64,000 nucleotides of DNA from Campylobacter sp. RM16192 (lineage in GTDB: Bacteria > Campylobacterota > Campylobacteria > Campylobacterales > Campylobacteraceae), in NCBI RefSeq assembly GCF_004803855.2, contig NZ_CP012552.1, forward strand, positions 186,001-250,000, given 5' to 3'. A model generated the notes under the pieces. That model saw only the letters and a list, made by a program, of their open reading frames with translations, had not been told where the DNA came from and ran no database searches. Below are positions 17,484 through 25,922 of this stretch, piece by piece; the stretch's first letter is position 1; every line of letters begins with the position of its first letter. Position numbers and translations under genes: made by a program.

Positions 17484-18094
17484 ATAACTGCTCCTTTTAC
17501 ATTTTTAGACGCCATTATCCACGAGCACATTATGCTTTCTTGCTCGCCTTTATTTGGCGTAGTCAGTTCAAATTTGTGACTGTTTTTCTCAAGCACGAAG
17601 CTGCTTAAATTTGTAGCCAAATTTCTTTGCCACTCCTTGCTTTTTAGGCTTTTTGAAATTTTATCGCTCATGCTTGCTGAGGTTTTTATCTCATGCTTAA
17701 TGGCTCCGTTTTGTATAGTGTGAGTGCCGCTATGAAATAGCACAAATCCATAATCCTTAAGCAAATTTTGCATAACAAAGAACGTCTCATAGCTGCTAAG
17801 CCCTGTTATGACGCTGTTTGGATGTTTTTTAAGGCTATTTGTAAGCTTAAAATAGATATCTGATATATCGTTATCGACTTTTAACATCTTAGCTTTTCCG
17901 CCAGCTTTTAGGCTCTTTGCAAAGCTCTTGCTTATATCTGAAGTTTCATCGTATATGAGATGTGTGTAGTTAAATTTTTTCTTTAGCACTGTATTATCTG
18001 TACTTAAAGTATCGGCATATACTGCGCTTGTCAGGCTTATTGTAGCTGCTAGCCCACAGCCTTTTAGGAAATTCCGTCTGGAAAACTCATTCAT
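17480..18094 (-). CDS. Tat-exported hypothetical protein of the flavocytochrome operon
   Basis: A 204-residue protein with a clear twin-arginine signal (SRRNFLKG, residues 5-12, then a hydrophobic run ending near VYAD). I do not recognise the mature domain. It is predicted alpha/beta with Lys/Ser-rich segments and contains HSGTHTIQNGAIKHE. The stop overlaps the flavoprotein start by four bases. One inference is that it chaperones or co-exports the folded FAD-containing PchF-like subunit, which itself shows no signal peptide. It could equally be a separate substrate-binding protein. Confidence 0.7.
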   Translation of the reverse strand: MNEFSRRNFLKGCGLAATISLTSAVYADTLSTDNTVLKKKFNYTHLIYDETSDISKSFAKSLKAGGKAKMLKVDNDISDIYFKLTNSLKKHPNSVITGLSSYETFFVMQNLLKDYGFVLFHSGTHTIQNGAIKHEIKTSASMSDKISKSLKSKEWQRNLATNLSSFVLEKNSHKFELTTPNKGEQESIMCSWIMASKNVKGAVI

Positions 18095-18224
18095 CTGCCC
18101 TCCTTAGAAATAAAAAAGTAATATTTTAATAATAAAATGGTAGCTAGAATTATTTATATATAAGATAATATTTTGGTCTTAAATTTTATTTATAATCAAT
18201 TATTAAGCTTATATCTAAATGATT

Positions 18225-18863
18225 TTAATTAGAAGATTTTATAAATTTAGATCGATTAAATTTCTTTTCAATGCTTGTTAGTACAAATTTTGCTAGCTCT
18301 AAGCCCTTTGATCGGTGAGAAATTTCAAGCTTAATATCGTCATCAAGCTCTCCAAGGGTTTTATTAAGGCCATTTGGTATAAATAGCGCGTCATAGCCAA
18401 AGCCGTTTTCGCCTCTTTCTTCCGTAATTGCAGTTCCGTACATAAAGCCGTGCATGCTAAACTCTCCAAATTTGCTTGCAACCGCAATACAAGCTGTATA
18501 ATGCGCTGGCGATGAGCTTAAATCTAGCTCTTTTAGCTCAAAGATCAGTTTAGCTCTATTTGCCTCGTCTGTTGCCGGCTCGCTAAATCTGGCAGAATAA
18601 ATTCCAGGTCTTCCGCCAAGAGCATCAACGCTAATGCCGCTATCATCGCTTAAAGCTATAAATTCGTCTTGCAAATTTAGCTCGCAAATTTTATTATAAA
18701 CCGCTCTTGCTTTAATGAGTGCATTATCTTTAAAGCTACTTCCGTCCTCAATGATCTCAAAAGGCTCACAAATCTCACTTAAAGCGTAAATTTCATACTC
18801 TTTTAGGAAGCTTTTTATCTCTTTAACTTTGCCTTTATTTGATGTGGCTAGTAATATTTTCAC
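18225..18863 (-). CDS. rdgB: dITP/XTP pyrophosphatase (RdgB/HAM1)
   Basis: Hydrolyses non-canonical purine nucleoside triphosphates (dITP, XTP) to monophosphates and keeps them out of DNA. The N-terminal SNKGKVKE (residues 8-15), SFKDNALIKA, ALSDDSGISVDALGGRPGIYSARF and the C-terminal SHRSKGLE are family signatures. Length is 212 residues, usual for the family. It is divergent from the MFS gene and monocistronic. Confidence 0.95.
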   Translation of the reverse strand: MKILLATSNKGKVKEIKSFLKEYEIYALSEICEPFEIIEDGSSFKDNALIKARAVYNKICELNLQDEFIALSDDSGISVDALGGRPGIYSARFSEPATDEANRAKLIFELKELDLSSSPAHYTACIAVASKFGEFSMHGFMYGTAITEERGENGFGYDALFIPNGLNKTLGELDDDIKLEISHRSKGLELAKFVLTSIEKKFNRSKFIKSSN

Positions 18864-18942
18864 GGTTTGCCTTTTTCAAATTTTAATCGTGATTTTACCT
18901 AAAATCTATTTAAAATTTAAAAATATCTTAGCCATTTTAAGC

Positions 18943-18948
18943 TACAAT
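18943..18948 (+). promoter_or_regulatory. Probable -10 box of the MFS gene
   Basis: TACAAT 24 bases before the ATG at 18973, with AAAAGGAAAA as RBS between them. Confidence 0.4.
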
Positions 18949-18972
18949 CTCTCTTTTAAAAGGAAAATTTAT

Positions 18973-20274
18973 ATGTTAAAAAGTGTTTTGCCTCTATCTT
19001 TTATTATAGGAAGTAGATTTTTTGGTATTTTTATCATCTTGCCGGTTATTAGCGTATATGCCTTGGAGCTTAACTACTCGAACGAATTTTTAGTTGGAGT
19101 TTTGATCGGTGTTTACGCGCTTACTCAGGTTATATTTCAGATACCTTTTGGATATATTTCAGATAGGTTTGGTCGCAAGATCACTCTGCTTTTTGGGCTT
19201 TTGATATTTATCGTTGGAGCTTTGATTTGCGCTAATGCGACTGATATTTACACTATGATTTTGGGTCGTTTTATTCAAGGAGCCGGCGCTATAGGCGGAG
19301 TTGCCACTGCTATGATAAGCGATAGCACAAAAGAGGAAGTGCGAGGCAAGGCAATGGCTATAATGGGCGCATTTATCGGCATAAGTTTTGCGCTATCTAT
19401 GCTCGTAGCTCCGGTAATGAGTGCGAAATTCGGGCTTTCTAGCCTATTTTATCTAAGTGCCGCTTTGAGTCTTTTTTGTATTATCCTTTTATACACTGCC
19501 GTTCCAAAAGAGAGCAAAACCTGGCATGAAGAGGAGAAGACTCCGTTTTTTAAACTACTTTCAAACAAAAATTTATTTCTTATGAATACTACAAATTTTA
19601 TGCAAAAGATGCTGATGTCTGTAGCTTTTTTCATCATTCCTATCGCTTTGGTTCATAATTTTGGCGGAAGCAAAGATGAGCTTTGGAAGATTTATGCCGT
19701 TTCGACGGTTTTTGGATTTATCGCAATGGGTTTAGGTGGCGCAATGGGCGAAAAAAGAGGTCTTGGTAAGCACCTTTTGATACTTGGCATAGTGCTATTT
19801 ATAGCCTCTTACCTCTTTTTTGCTTTGGCAAATAGCGAGATAGTGTTTTGTATAGGTGTTGTGCTGTTTTTCGTAGGCTTTAACATGCATGAGCCTATAA
19901 TGCAGTCAATTGCTTCAAAATTTGCAAAGGCTAACGAAAAGGGCGCTGCTCTTGGCGTATTTAACTCATCTGGTTTTATGGGTAGCTTCATAGGCGGAGT
20001 CGGGGCTGGAGTATTGCTAAAATATTTTGATTTAGATGTTCTTTGTGCTGTTTTCATAGCACTTTGTATTATTTGGCTCGTGCTTTTAAGATGGCTTGAT
20101 AATCCTGTGATATTTAAAAATTTGTATTTTGGATTAGATCAAGGTCTAGACTTTGAACTACTTAAAGATGAAAAAGGTTTGATAGAGTATTACAAGACTT
20201 CGGCAAATTTTGTCGTCAAATACAATTCAACTCTAATTACCGAAGAGAGAATCAGAGAGATTTTAAAAGCTTAA
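18973..20274 (+). CDS. Major facilitator superfamily transporter
   Basis: A 12-helix inner-membrane permease of 433 residues. The start at 18973 is preferred because AAAAGGAAAA lies upstream and helix 1 (LPLSFIIGSRFFGIF) follows at once. The loop 2-3 signature GYISDRFGRK (residues ~62-71) is typical of drug/sugar MFS exporters. After the last helix there is a soluble tail of ~60 residues (LDQGLDFELLKDEKGLIEYY...). The substrate is not predictable. Confidence 0.85.
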   Translation: MLKSVLPLSFIIGSRFFGIFIILPVISVYALELNYSNEFLVGVLIGVYALTQVIFQIPFGYISDRFGRKITLLFGLLIFIVGALICANATDIYTMILGRFIQGAGAIGGVATAMISDSTKEEVRGKAMAIMGAFIGISFALSMLVAPVMSAKFGLSSLFYLSAALSLFCIILLYTAVPKESKTWHEEEKTPFFKLLSNKNLFLMNTTNFMQKMLMSVAFFIIPIALVHNFGGSKDELWKIYAVSTVFGFIAMGLGGAMGEKRGLGKHLLILGIVLFIASYLFFALANSEIVFCIGVVLFFVGFNMHEPIMQSIASKFAKANEKGAALGVFNSSGFMGSFIGGVGAGVLLKYFDLDVLCAVFIALCIIWLVLLRWLDNPVIFKNLYFGLDQGLDFELLKDEKGLIEYYKTSANFVVKYNSTLITEERIREILKA

Positions 20275-20319
20275 ATTTTTATTTAGCAATATTTTATTTA
20301 TTCTTTATTAAATTTTGAA

Positions 20320-20325
20320 TATAAT
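20320..20325 (+). promoter_or_regulatory. Probable -10 box of the HutX-like gene
   Basis: TATAAT in GAATATAATTACC, 27 bases before the ATG at 20352, with RBS AAAGGATAAAC. Confidence 0.45.
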
Positions 20326-20351
20326 TACCAAAATTATTTAAAGGATAAACA

Positions 20352-20846
20352 ATGTGTGATTTAAAACAAAAAATTGACAAGCTTTTTGAAGATCAAAAGA
20401 TGTCTGTTTATGAGGCTGCAAAGCAACTTGGAGTTAGCGAGTTCGAGGTTTTAAAACATAGAGGCAAGGACGAGTTTAAGCTTATTGGCTCTGAGCATTT
20501 GGAAAAAATTTTTGAAGAGCTTAGTAGCTGGGGAGAGATGAATTTTATAAAAAATACTCCTGAATTTATAATAGAGATTAAAGTTAAAGTTTCAAGCCCT
20601 AAAAAAGCTCAAGGATATTTAAATTTCTGCGGTAAAAGTGGCTTTTTAGGCGGACATTTAAAAGAAGATGCGATAGCCAATATAGGCTTTGCAAGTACTA
20701 AATTTATGGGTATGCTTGGACATAGTTTGCATTTTTACGGCAAAGACAATAATATAATCTTTAAGCTTTATATAAATCGCGACGAGAAGCATAACCTAGA
20801 CTCAGAGCAAGAGAAGAAATTTTTCGCGCTAAAAGATAGTTTCTAA
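20352..20846 (+). CDS. HutX/ChuX-family heme utilisation protein
   Basis: A 164-residue cytosolic protein. It has an N-terminal helix-turn-helix-like segment (MSVYEAAKQLGVSEFEVL, residues ~17-34) and a core with GYLNFCGKSGFLGGHLKEDAIANIGFASTKFMG, matching the HutX/HuvX pattern. These proteins bind or store heme after uptake. The Cys/His content (FCGKS, GGH, GHSLHFYG) is compatible with heme contact. No heme transporter lies next to it here. Assignment is from remembered family features. Confidence 0.7.
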   Translation: MCDLKQKIDKLFEDQKMSVYEAAKQLGVSEFEVLKHRGKDEFKLIGSEHLEKIFEELSSWGEMNFIKNTPEFIIEIKVKVSSPKKAQGYLNFCGKSGFLGGHLKEDAIANIGFASTKFMGMLGHSLHFYGKDNNIIFKLYINRDEKHNLDSEQEKKFFALKDSF

Positions 20847-20855
20847 AAATTTTTT

Positions 20856-20900
20856 AGTCATCTTGCCATATATTAATTTTTAGAGGTTGGCAAGATGACT
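20856..20900 (+). promoter_or_regulatory. 13-bp inverted repeat burying the start codon of the YhiN-like gene
   Basis: AGTCATCTTGCCA (20856-20868) and TGGCAAGATGACT (20888-20900) are perfect complements around a 19-base loop. The loop carries the RBS AGAGG, and the right arm contains the ATG at 20895. In RNA the start codon would be paired, so it may be a translational switch. It could alternatively end transcription of the HutX-like gene, but no T-run follows. Confidence 0.6.
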
Positions 20901-22139
20901 GCTGCAAATCAAATTTACGATATCTTAATCATCGGTGCAGGAGCTGCCGGGCTCTTTTTGGCAGCAAATTTGCACGGCAAAAGTGTAGCTATCCTTGAAA
21001 AAAATCCCTCCGCCGGCAAAAAAATCATCGCAAGCGGTGGCGGCAAGTGCAATGTCACGAACCGCTATATAAGCGCGCAAAACTATCTTGGCGATGAAGA
21101 ATTTGTCACAAAGACTCTTTTAAATTTAGACTTTAGCGAAGTGCTTGAGTTTTTTAGCGAGCTTAAATTTAAAGAGATAAAACAAAATCAATTTTTTTGT
21201 GCTAGCTCGGCCAAAGACGTTCTTGGCGTGCTTTTAAGAGCGTCGCAGCAAAGCGGAGCAAAGATATTTTACAACTGTGATGTAAAAAGTGTTTCTAAAA
21301 TTTCAGATCCTACTAAAAGCGATGCTAACGCCCATAATGGTTTATCAAATTCACAAAATGAAATCTTTGAAATCTTAACTCATAACGGGCAAAAATTCAG
21401 CTGCAAACATCTTGTCATCGCAAGTGGCGGACTTAGCTACAAGGCTCTTGGTGCAAGTGATATAGGCTACGAGATAGCTATGAGCTTTGGCATGCAAGTA
21501 GCTAGAACAGCTCCCGCTTTAGTCGGTTTTACGGTTCAAAAAGATGAGTTTTGGTTTAAAAATTTAAGCGGCGTTAGCCTAAATGCCGAAATTTCTTTAA
21601 GCGCAAAAAATATAGCCGAGCGAAAATTTAGCGGAGATGTTTTGTTTACACATAAAGGCATTAGCGGACCAGCGGTCTTAAACGCTTCATTATTTTGGCA
21701 AAAGGGCACGATGAGTATAAATTTTTTGCCAAATTTTAGCTTTAAAAATTTAAACTCAAAAAAGCAGCTTTCTACGATTTTACCGCTTCCAAAGCGATTT
21801 ACTCTTGAGTTTTTGAAGTCAATAAATTTAGCCGATAATAGCTTTAATGAATATAGCCAAGCCGAAAAAACCGAAATTTTAAAGCTGCAAGAGTACAAAT
21901 TCGCACCTGCTGGCACATTTGGCTTTGAGCGAGCAGAGGTTACAAAAGGCGGTGTGCTAACAAACGAGCTAAATCAAAATTTTGAGAGCAAAAAACAAAG
22001 AAATTTATACTTTATAGGCGAAGTTTTAGACGTTACTGGCATGCTTGGCGGCTATAACATACACTTTGCCTTTGCAAGCGCAAAAGTAGTGTCTGATTGT
22101 TTGGAATTAAGGCTTGAAAGATGGTTAAATTATAATTAA
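20895..22139 (+). CDS. YhiN/HI0933-family flavoprotein (NAD(P)/FAD-dependent oxidoreductase)
   Basis: A 414-residue predicted FAD-binding protein with an N-terminal dinucleotide fold (ILIIGAGAAGLFLAANL, residues ~10-26). The family mark ASGGGKCNVTNR follows at ~49-60. The C-terminal segment GEVLDVTGMLGGYNIHFAFASA is also characteristic. The physiological reaction of this widespread family is not established. It starts inside a strong RNA hairpin, and no other start is available upstream. Confidence 0.85.
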   Translation: MTAANQIYDILIIGAGAAGLFLAANLHGKSVAILEKNPSAGKKIIASGGGKCNVTNRYISAQNYLGDEEFVTKTLLNLDFSEVLEFFSELKFKEIKQNQFFCASSAKDVLGVLLRASQQSGAKIFYNCDVKSVSKISDPTKSDANAHNGLSNSQNEIFEILTHNGQKFSCKHLVIASGGLSYKALGASDIGYEIAMSFGMQVARTAPALVGFTVQKDEFWFKNLSGVSLNAEISLSAKNIAERKFSGDVLFTHKGISGPAVLNASLFWQKGTMSINFLPNFSFKNLNSKKQLSTILPLPKRFTLEFLKSINLADNSFNEYSQAEKTEILKLQEYKFAPAGTFGFERAEVTKGGVLTNELNQNFESKKQRNLYFIGEVLDVTGMLGGYNIHFAFASAKVVSDCLELRLERWLNYN

Positions 22140-22182
22140 TAAAAAATATTTTTTAAAATACTAATTAAGATGGAGGACTGCT

Positions 22183-23420
22183 TTGCTAATAGTTGAAAAT
22201 CGAGGATTCTATTTATCGCACAGTATTACTGAATTATTTGAAGATTAGGTACTGAATCCTGATACTGCAAATCAACTTATAAAAAAATTACAATCAGAAT
22301 TAAAAGAATATTATAAAGTATTTTTTGAGAAGTATTGGTTTGATAAATATAAAGAAAAATCAAAATATATAAAATTTATAGTGTCCACAGTAGAGGATTT
22401 ATATATAAAAAAATACGGCATAAAAAGCTTTATCATTAAATTCTATCACGATTGATTTGCTGCTATAGAAAGTTATATTGAACGAAATTTTGATTTTGCT
22501 AATGATATTGATACTGCTATTGAAGATTTTCAAATAGATTTTAAAGATAAACTGTATGAGCTTGTTATTGAGGTTTCAAAAGTTTTGGAAGAAAATAAAA
22601 TTATAGAATTTAGCAAAGGCTATAAATATGGATTTCCTTCTATTAAAGTAGACGAAAAAAAATTATGTACAATTCAACAACAAACAAGATTATTTTTTGC
22701 AAAGAACTCATTTTTTTATAGATAGTAGTAAATTTTATAAAATAAGACGTGGATTTAATGATCAAAAAATAAATTTTTCAGAAGCTGTTTTGAGCCCGTA
22801 TAATCTTTTGAGATTGTGGACCTACTGTTTTTGGAATAAGGATGTTTATAGTCTTGATAAAGATATAAATTCTATTTCTAGTTTATTGGATATTGACTCA
22901 TACATTTTGAATGAAAGTTCAATATATAATAAAATTTAAAATATTTATATAGAACTATTGTATAAGATAAAATTTTTAGATAATAAAATATATAAATCAA
23001 AATACTTATCAGAGGCCTATCGGCTAAACAATTATTTTTTGCAAAAAAATAAACTATTTCATTCTTTTTTCGAAAACAGCGTTGAGAATTGTGTATTTCA
23101 TCAAAAAACAATAGAAAATTTTGATCAGAAAAAAGCTGATTATAACGATGCTGAGTCCAAATTTATATTTATGCTTAATGCTTTGAGAGCAAAAGAAAAA
23201 TCCAACTCTGATAAAACAATTCAGTATGTTTTAACATTTTTAATTCTTTTTACAATTATATCTGTATCAAACGACATTTTACAACTTTCAAATGCTAACT
23301 TTTTAGATAATCATGGCATTAGTATAGAGATTATGAGTAGGCTTTAAATAGTTTCATTGATAGTTTTTGCTATATTTTTGGCGTTTTTTTCTTAAAAAGA
23401 AAAATAGACGATATTTATTA
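22183..23420 (+). pseudogene. Degenerate gene for an unrecognised protein with C-terminal membrane helices
   Basis: Starting from TTG at 22183 after GGAGG, one long frame encodes a Lys/Tyr/Phe-rich protein. It is broken by TAG (22246-22248), TGA (22453-22455), a seven-T run (22711-22717) that shifts the frame, then TAA at 22937-22939 and TAA at 23345-23347. The last part includes a membrane helix (TIQYVLTFLILFTIISV), and a second one follows the final stop. I recognise no family. Several independent lesions make real decay far more likely than error. A+T content is higher than in neighbours. Confidence 0.7.
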
Positions 23421-23421
23421 A

Positions 23422-23449
23422 GGTTTAGGCTGATTTTACAGCCTAAACC
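23422..23449 (-). terminator. Terminator at the end of moeA
   Basis: An 11-bp perfect stem GGTTTAGGCTG / CAGCCTAAACC with loop ATTTTA overlaps the moeA stop codon. T-rich sequence follows on the minus strand. Confidence 0.75.
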
Positions 23450-24639
23450 ATCTTTAGAACTTCGACTACTTCACCTTTTGCGATGAATTCGGTCTCTTTT
23501 GGGATGATTAAAAGAGCCGCGTCTTTTAAGAGGTTATTTACGATAGCCGAGCTTCCAAGCTTTTTGCCGTCTAAATTTACGTAAATTTTGCCGTCGCGAT
23601 TTACTAAATTTACAGCCGTAAATTCCAAAAACGGCGAGCGTTTTTTATAGTCTTCATCCATTATCGCTGTTATCTTTGGCTCGGGCAGATCAAACCAAGC
23701 GTTTATCAAAACTCGCACGTAAAGCACGCACATAACCATCGCCGAATACGGAAATCCAGGAAGTGCAAAGATGTATTTATCCTCGCTTTTTACGACTTTT
23801 ATATGTCTGCCTGGTTTTATCGCCGCTCCGTCTATTATTATCTTAAAGTTTTGATCGAGCGCGCCCTTTACGAAGTCGTAATCCCCCATGCTAATTCCAC
23901 CCGTAGTTACTAGGATATCGGCACTCTTTAAAGCACTGATGATAGCCTCTTTTACGGTGTCGGCGTTATCTTTTGCGATCTCGCAGATGATCGGCTCGGC
24001 TCCTATTTTGCGCACCATTTGGGCGATTGCGATGTGGTTTGAGCTGTGAATTTGAGCAGAGTTTAAAAGTGGCTCGCCAAGATCTCTTATCTCGCTTCCG
24101 GTTGCTAGTATCGCAACTCGCGGGCGCACAAATACGCTTATGTGAAACATCCCAAGCTCAGCCATAAGCGCAACTTCTGCGTAGCCTATTTTGGTGCCTT
24201 TTTTGATTAGAATTTCGCCTTTTTTGTAGCTCTCGCCGACCTCTCTAACCGCAAAGCCTTTATTTACATGCTTTTTTATTATGATTTTAGAGCCTGCAAC
24301 TTCGACGTTTTCAACAGGCACAAGCGTGTCTGTGCCCTCACTCATAAGCGAACCTGTAAAGGTTTTGATACACTTTGAGCTCTCTACGATAATACCCTTA
24401 TCGGTGCCTGCCGGAAGGTCGGTGATGAGCTCTAGTTCTCTTAAATTTTCACTCCATTTAAACGCGTATCCGTCCATAGCAGAAGTAGGCTTTGGTGGGT
24501 AGTTATCTGCCGCAACGACATCGGTAGCGATATGGCGATCAAGTGCTTCGGTGATGGCTACTTTTTGAACTTTATCCCAAGGTATGATCGTCGAGCGCAA
24601 AATTTTTAAAGTGTCATCATATTTAGCCCATTCTTTCAT
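23443..24639 (-). CDS. moeA: Molybdopterin molybdenumtransferase MoeA
   Basis: Inserts molybdate into adenylylated molybdopterin, the step that makes Mo cofactor. The 398-residue protein has YPPKPTSAMDGYA (residues ~42-54) and the MPT-binding segment ILATGSEIRDLGE. TTGGISMGDYDFVKGAL (~240-256) and GFPYSAMVM (~295) are also present, all family signatures. It is divergent from yedE across a 157-base gap. The product is needed by the two formate dehydrogenases. Confidence 0.95.
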   Translation of the reverse strand: MKEWAKYDDTLKILRSTIIPWDKVQKVAITEALDRHIATDVVAADNYPPKPTSAMDGYAFKWSENLRELELITDLPAGTDKGIIVESSKCIKTFTGSLMSEGTDTLVPVENVEVAGSKIIIKKHVNKGFAVREVGESYKKGEILIKKGTKIGYAEVALMAELGMFHISVFVRPRVAILATGSEIRDLGEPLLNSAQIHSSNHIAIAQMVRKIGAEPIICEIAKDNADTVKEAIISALKSADILVTTGGISMGDYDFVKGALDQNFKIIIDGAAIKPGRHIKVVKSEDKYIFALPGFPYSAMVMCVLYVRVLINAWFDLPEPKITAIMDEDYKKRSPFLEFTAVNLVNRDGKIYVNLDGKKLGSSAIVNNLLKDAALLIIPKETEFIAKGEVVEVLKMV

Positions 24640-24738
24640 TATATATCCTTAGTATGATTAGAGTATTATTTAAAATTTGCATATTCTATCATTTTTGTTT
24701 TAAATAAAGTAGTAAATTTATCACCTTTTTATTTTCAC

Positions 24739-24781
24739 AATTGTAAAATCTTACACAAGAAATCAGGTTGATTTTACAATT
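24739..24781 (+). promoter_or_regulatory. 12-bp inverted repeat in the yedE leader
   Basis: AATTGTAAAATC (24739-24750) and GATTTTACAATT (24770-24781) are perfect complements with a 19-base spacer, ending five bases before the RBS AAGGA (24786-24790). The left arm also forms a smaller palindrome TGTAA-AATC-TTACA. It may be a regulator-binding site or an RNA hairpin controlling the adjacent transporter gene. Confidence 0.55.
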
Positions 24782-24796
24782 ATTCAAGGAACTTCA

Positions 24797-25864
24797 ATGA
24801 ATTTTTCAAATTATAAGTGGTTTATCGCTGCCGGCGGTGCTTTGGGCCTACTTGGCGCGATTTTAGTATATTTTGGCAATCCTGGAAATATGGGTGTATG
24901 CGCCGCTTGCTTTTTGCGCGATACAACTGGTGCGCTCGGGTTTCACAGAGCTGCTGTCGTGCAATATGTAAGACCTGAGATCATAGGTCTAATAATAGGT
25001 GGATTTATTGCCAGTATGTTTTGGACTAAGGAATTTGCCGCAACTACAGGCTCGTCACCATTTACTCGCTTTTTCTTAGGTGCTTTTGCGATGATAGGAT
25101 GTCTTGTTTTTTTAGGATGTCCTTGGAGAGCTTTTTTGCGTTTAGGCGGTGGTGATATGACCGCAATAGCTGGATTTGTAGGGCTTGCTGCCGGAGTTGG
25201 TATAGGAATATTCTTTAAAAAACGCGGATATGCACTTACGGAAGGCGACAGACTTCCTGCGGCTATGGGATTTTTGCCTACTATTATAGGAGTGATTATG
25301 CTTTTGGCTTTAGTGCTTGGGCTAAAGCTAGGCGATAATGCGCCTTTATTTGAGTCGGCTAAAGGTCCTGGATCTCAGCATGCTCCTATAATTGCCTCAC
25401 TTGTTTTAAGTATTATAATTGGTGCTTTGATGCATAAGAGTAAATTTTGTAGTGTTGGAGCATTTAGTAGGTTATTTCACAAAGACTTTTCGATGTTTAG
25501 TGGAATTATCAGCATAATAGTATTTGCAACTATCGCAAATATGGCTCTTGGGCAGTATAAATTTGGCTTCGAGGCTCAGCCTATAGCGCATAATAACTAT
25601 ATATGGAATTTTTTAGGTATGGTTCTTGCCGGGCTTTGCTTTAGTTTAAGCGAAGGATGTCCTGGTAAGCACTTAGTTCAAATGGGTGCAGGAAATTTAA
25701 GCTCTGTGATTTTTGTTATAGGCATGATGGCTGGTGCGGCAGTGGCGCATAACTTTTTATTAGCGAGCTCTCCAAATGGAATAACTGCGGCAGCACCTTG
25801 GGCGGTAGCGATAGGATTTATATTCGCTGTATATGTTGGATTTTTCCATAAGAAAGTTGCCTGA
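24797..25864 (+). CDS. yedE: YedE/FdhT-type putative selenium transporter
   Basis: A membrane protein of 355 residues with ~9-10 helices and two related halves. Cys-containing loops include GVCAACFLRD, FLGCPWRAFLRLGGGD and SEGCPGKHLVQMG, the hallmarks of the selenium-linked YedE branch of the YeeE/YedE family. C. jejuni FdhT belongs here and is needed for formate dehydrogenase activity. Its presence beside moeA, and with yedF and selD in this window, supports a role in selenium import. It is not paired here with the small FdhU/TusA-like gene seen in C. jejuni. Transport of selenium is inference. Confidence 0.85.
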   Translation: MNFSNYKWFIAAGGALGLLGAILVYFGNPGNMGVCAACFLRDTTGALGFHRAAVVQYVRPEIIGLIIGGFIASMFWTKEFAATTGSSPFTRFFLGAFAMIGCLVFLGCPWRAFLRLGGGDMTAIAGFVGLAAGVGIGIFFKKRGYALTEGDRLPAAMGFLPTIIGVIMLLALVLGLKLGDNAPLFESAKGPGSQHAPIIASLVLSIIIGALMHKSKFCSVGAFSRLFHKDFSMFSGIISIIVFATIANMALGQYKFGFEAQPIAHNNYIWNFLGMVLAGLCFSLSEGCPGKHLVQMGAGNLSSVIFVIGMMAGAAVAHNFLLASSPNGITAAAPWAVAIGFIFAVYVGFFHKKVA

Positions 25865-25878
25865 TCGGCATAAATTTA

Positions 25879-25910
25879 TCCAAACTACGCTGTATATGGC
25901 ATAGTTTGGA
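25879..25910. terminator. Terminator between yedE and moaE
   Basis: TCCAAACTA / TAGTTTGGA with an inner GC/GC pair and a short loop, between convergent genes. Confidence 0.7.
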
Positions 25911-25922
25911 CAAAATAATAAG

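Noticed and set aside
15972-17579. Long plus-strand frames opposite the flavoprotein gene
   Set aside because: They mirror the codon structure of the real minus-strand gene and have no recognisable domains.
22453-22455. In-frame TGA in the broken gene at 22183, possibly another selenocysteine
   Set aside because: The frame also has TAG, TAA and a frameshift, no hairpin with the right spacing follows, and the context YHD-TGA-FAA is not a known selenoprotein site.
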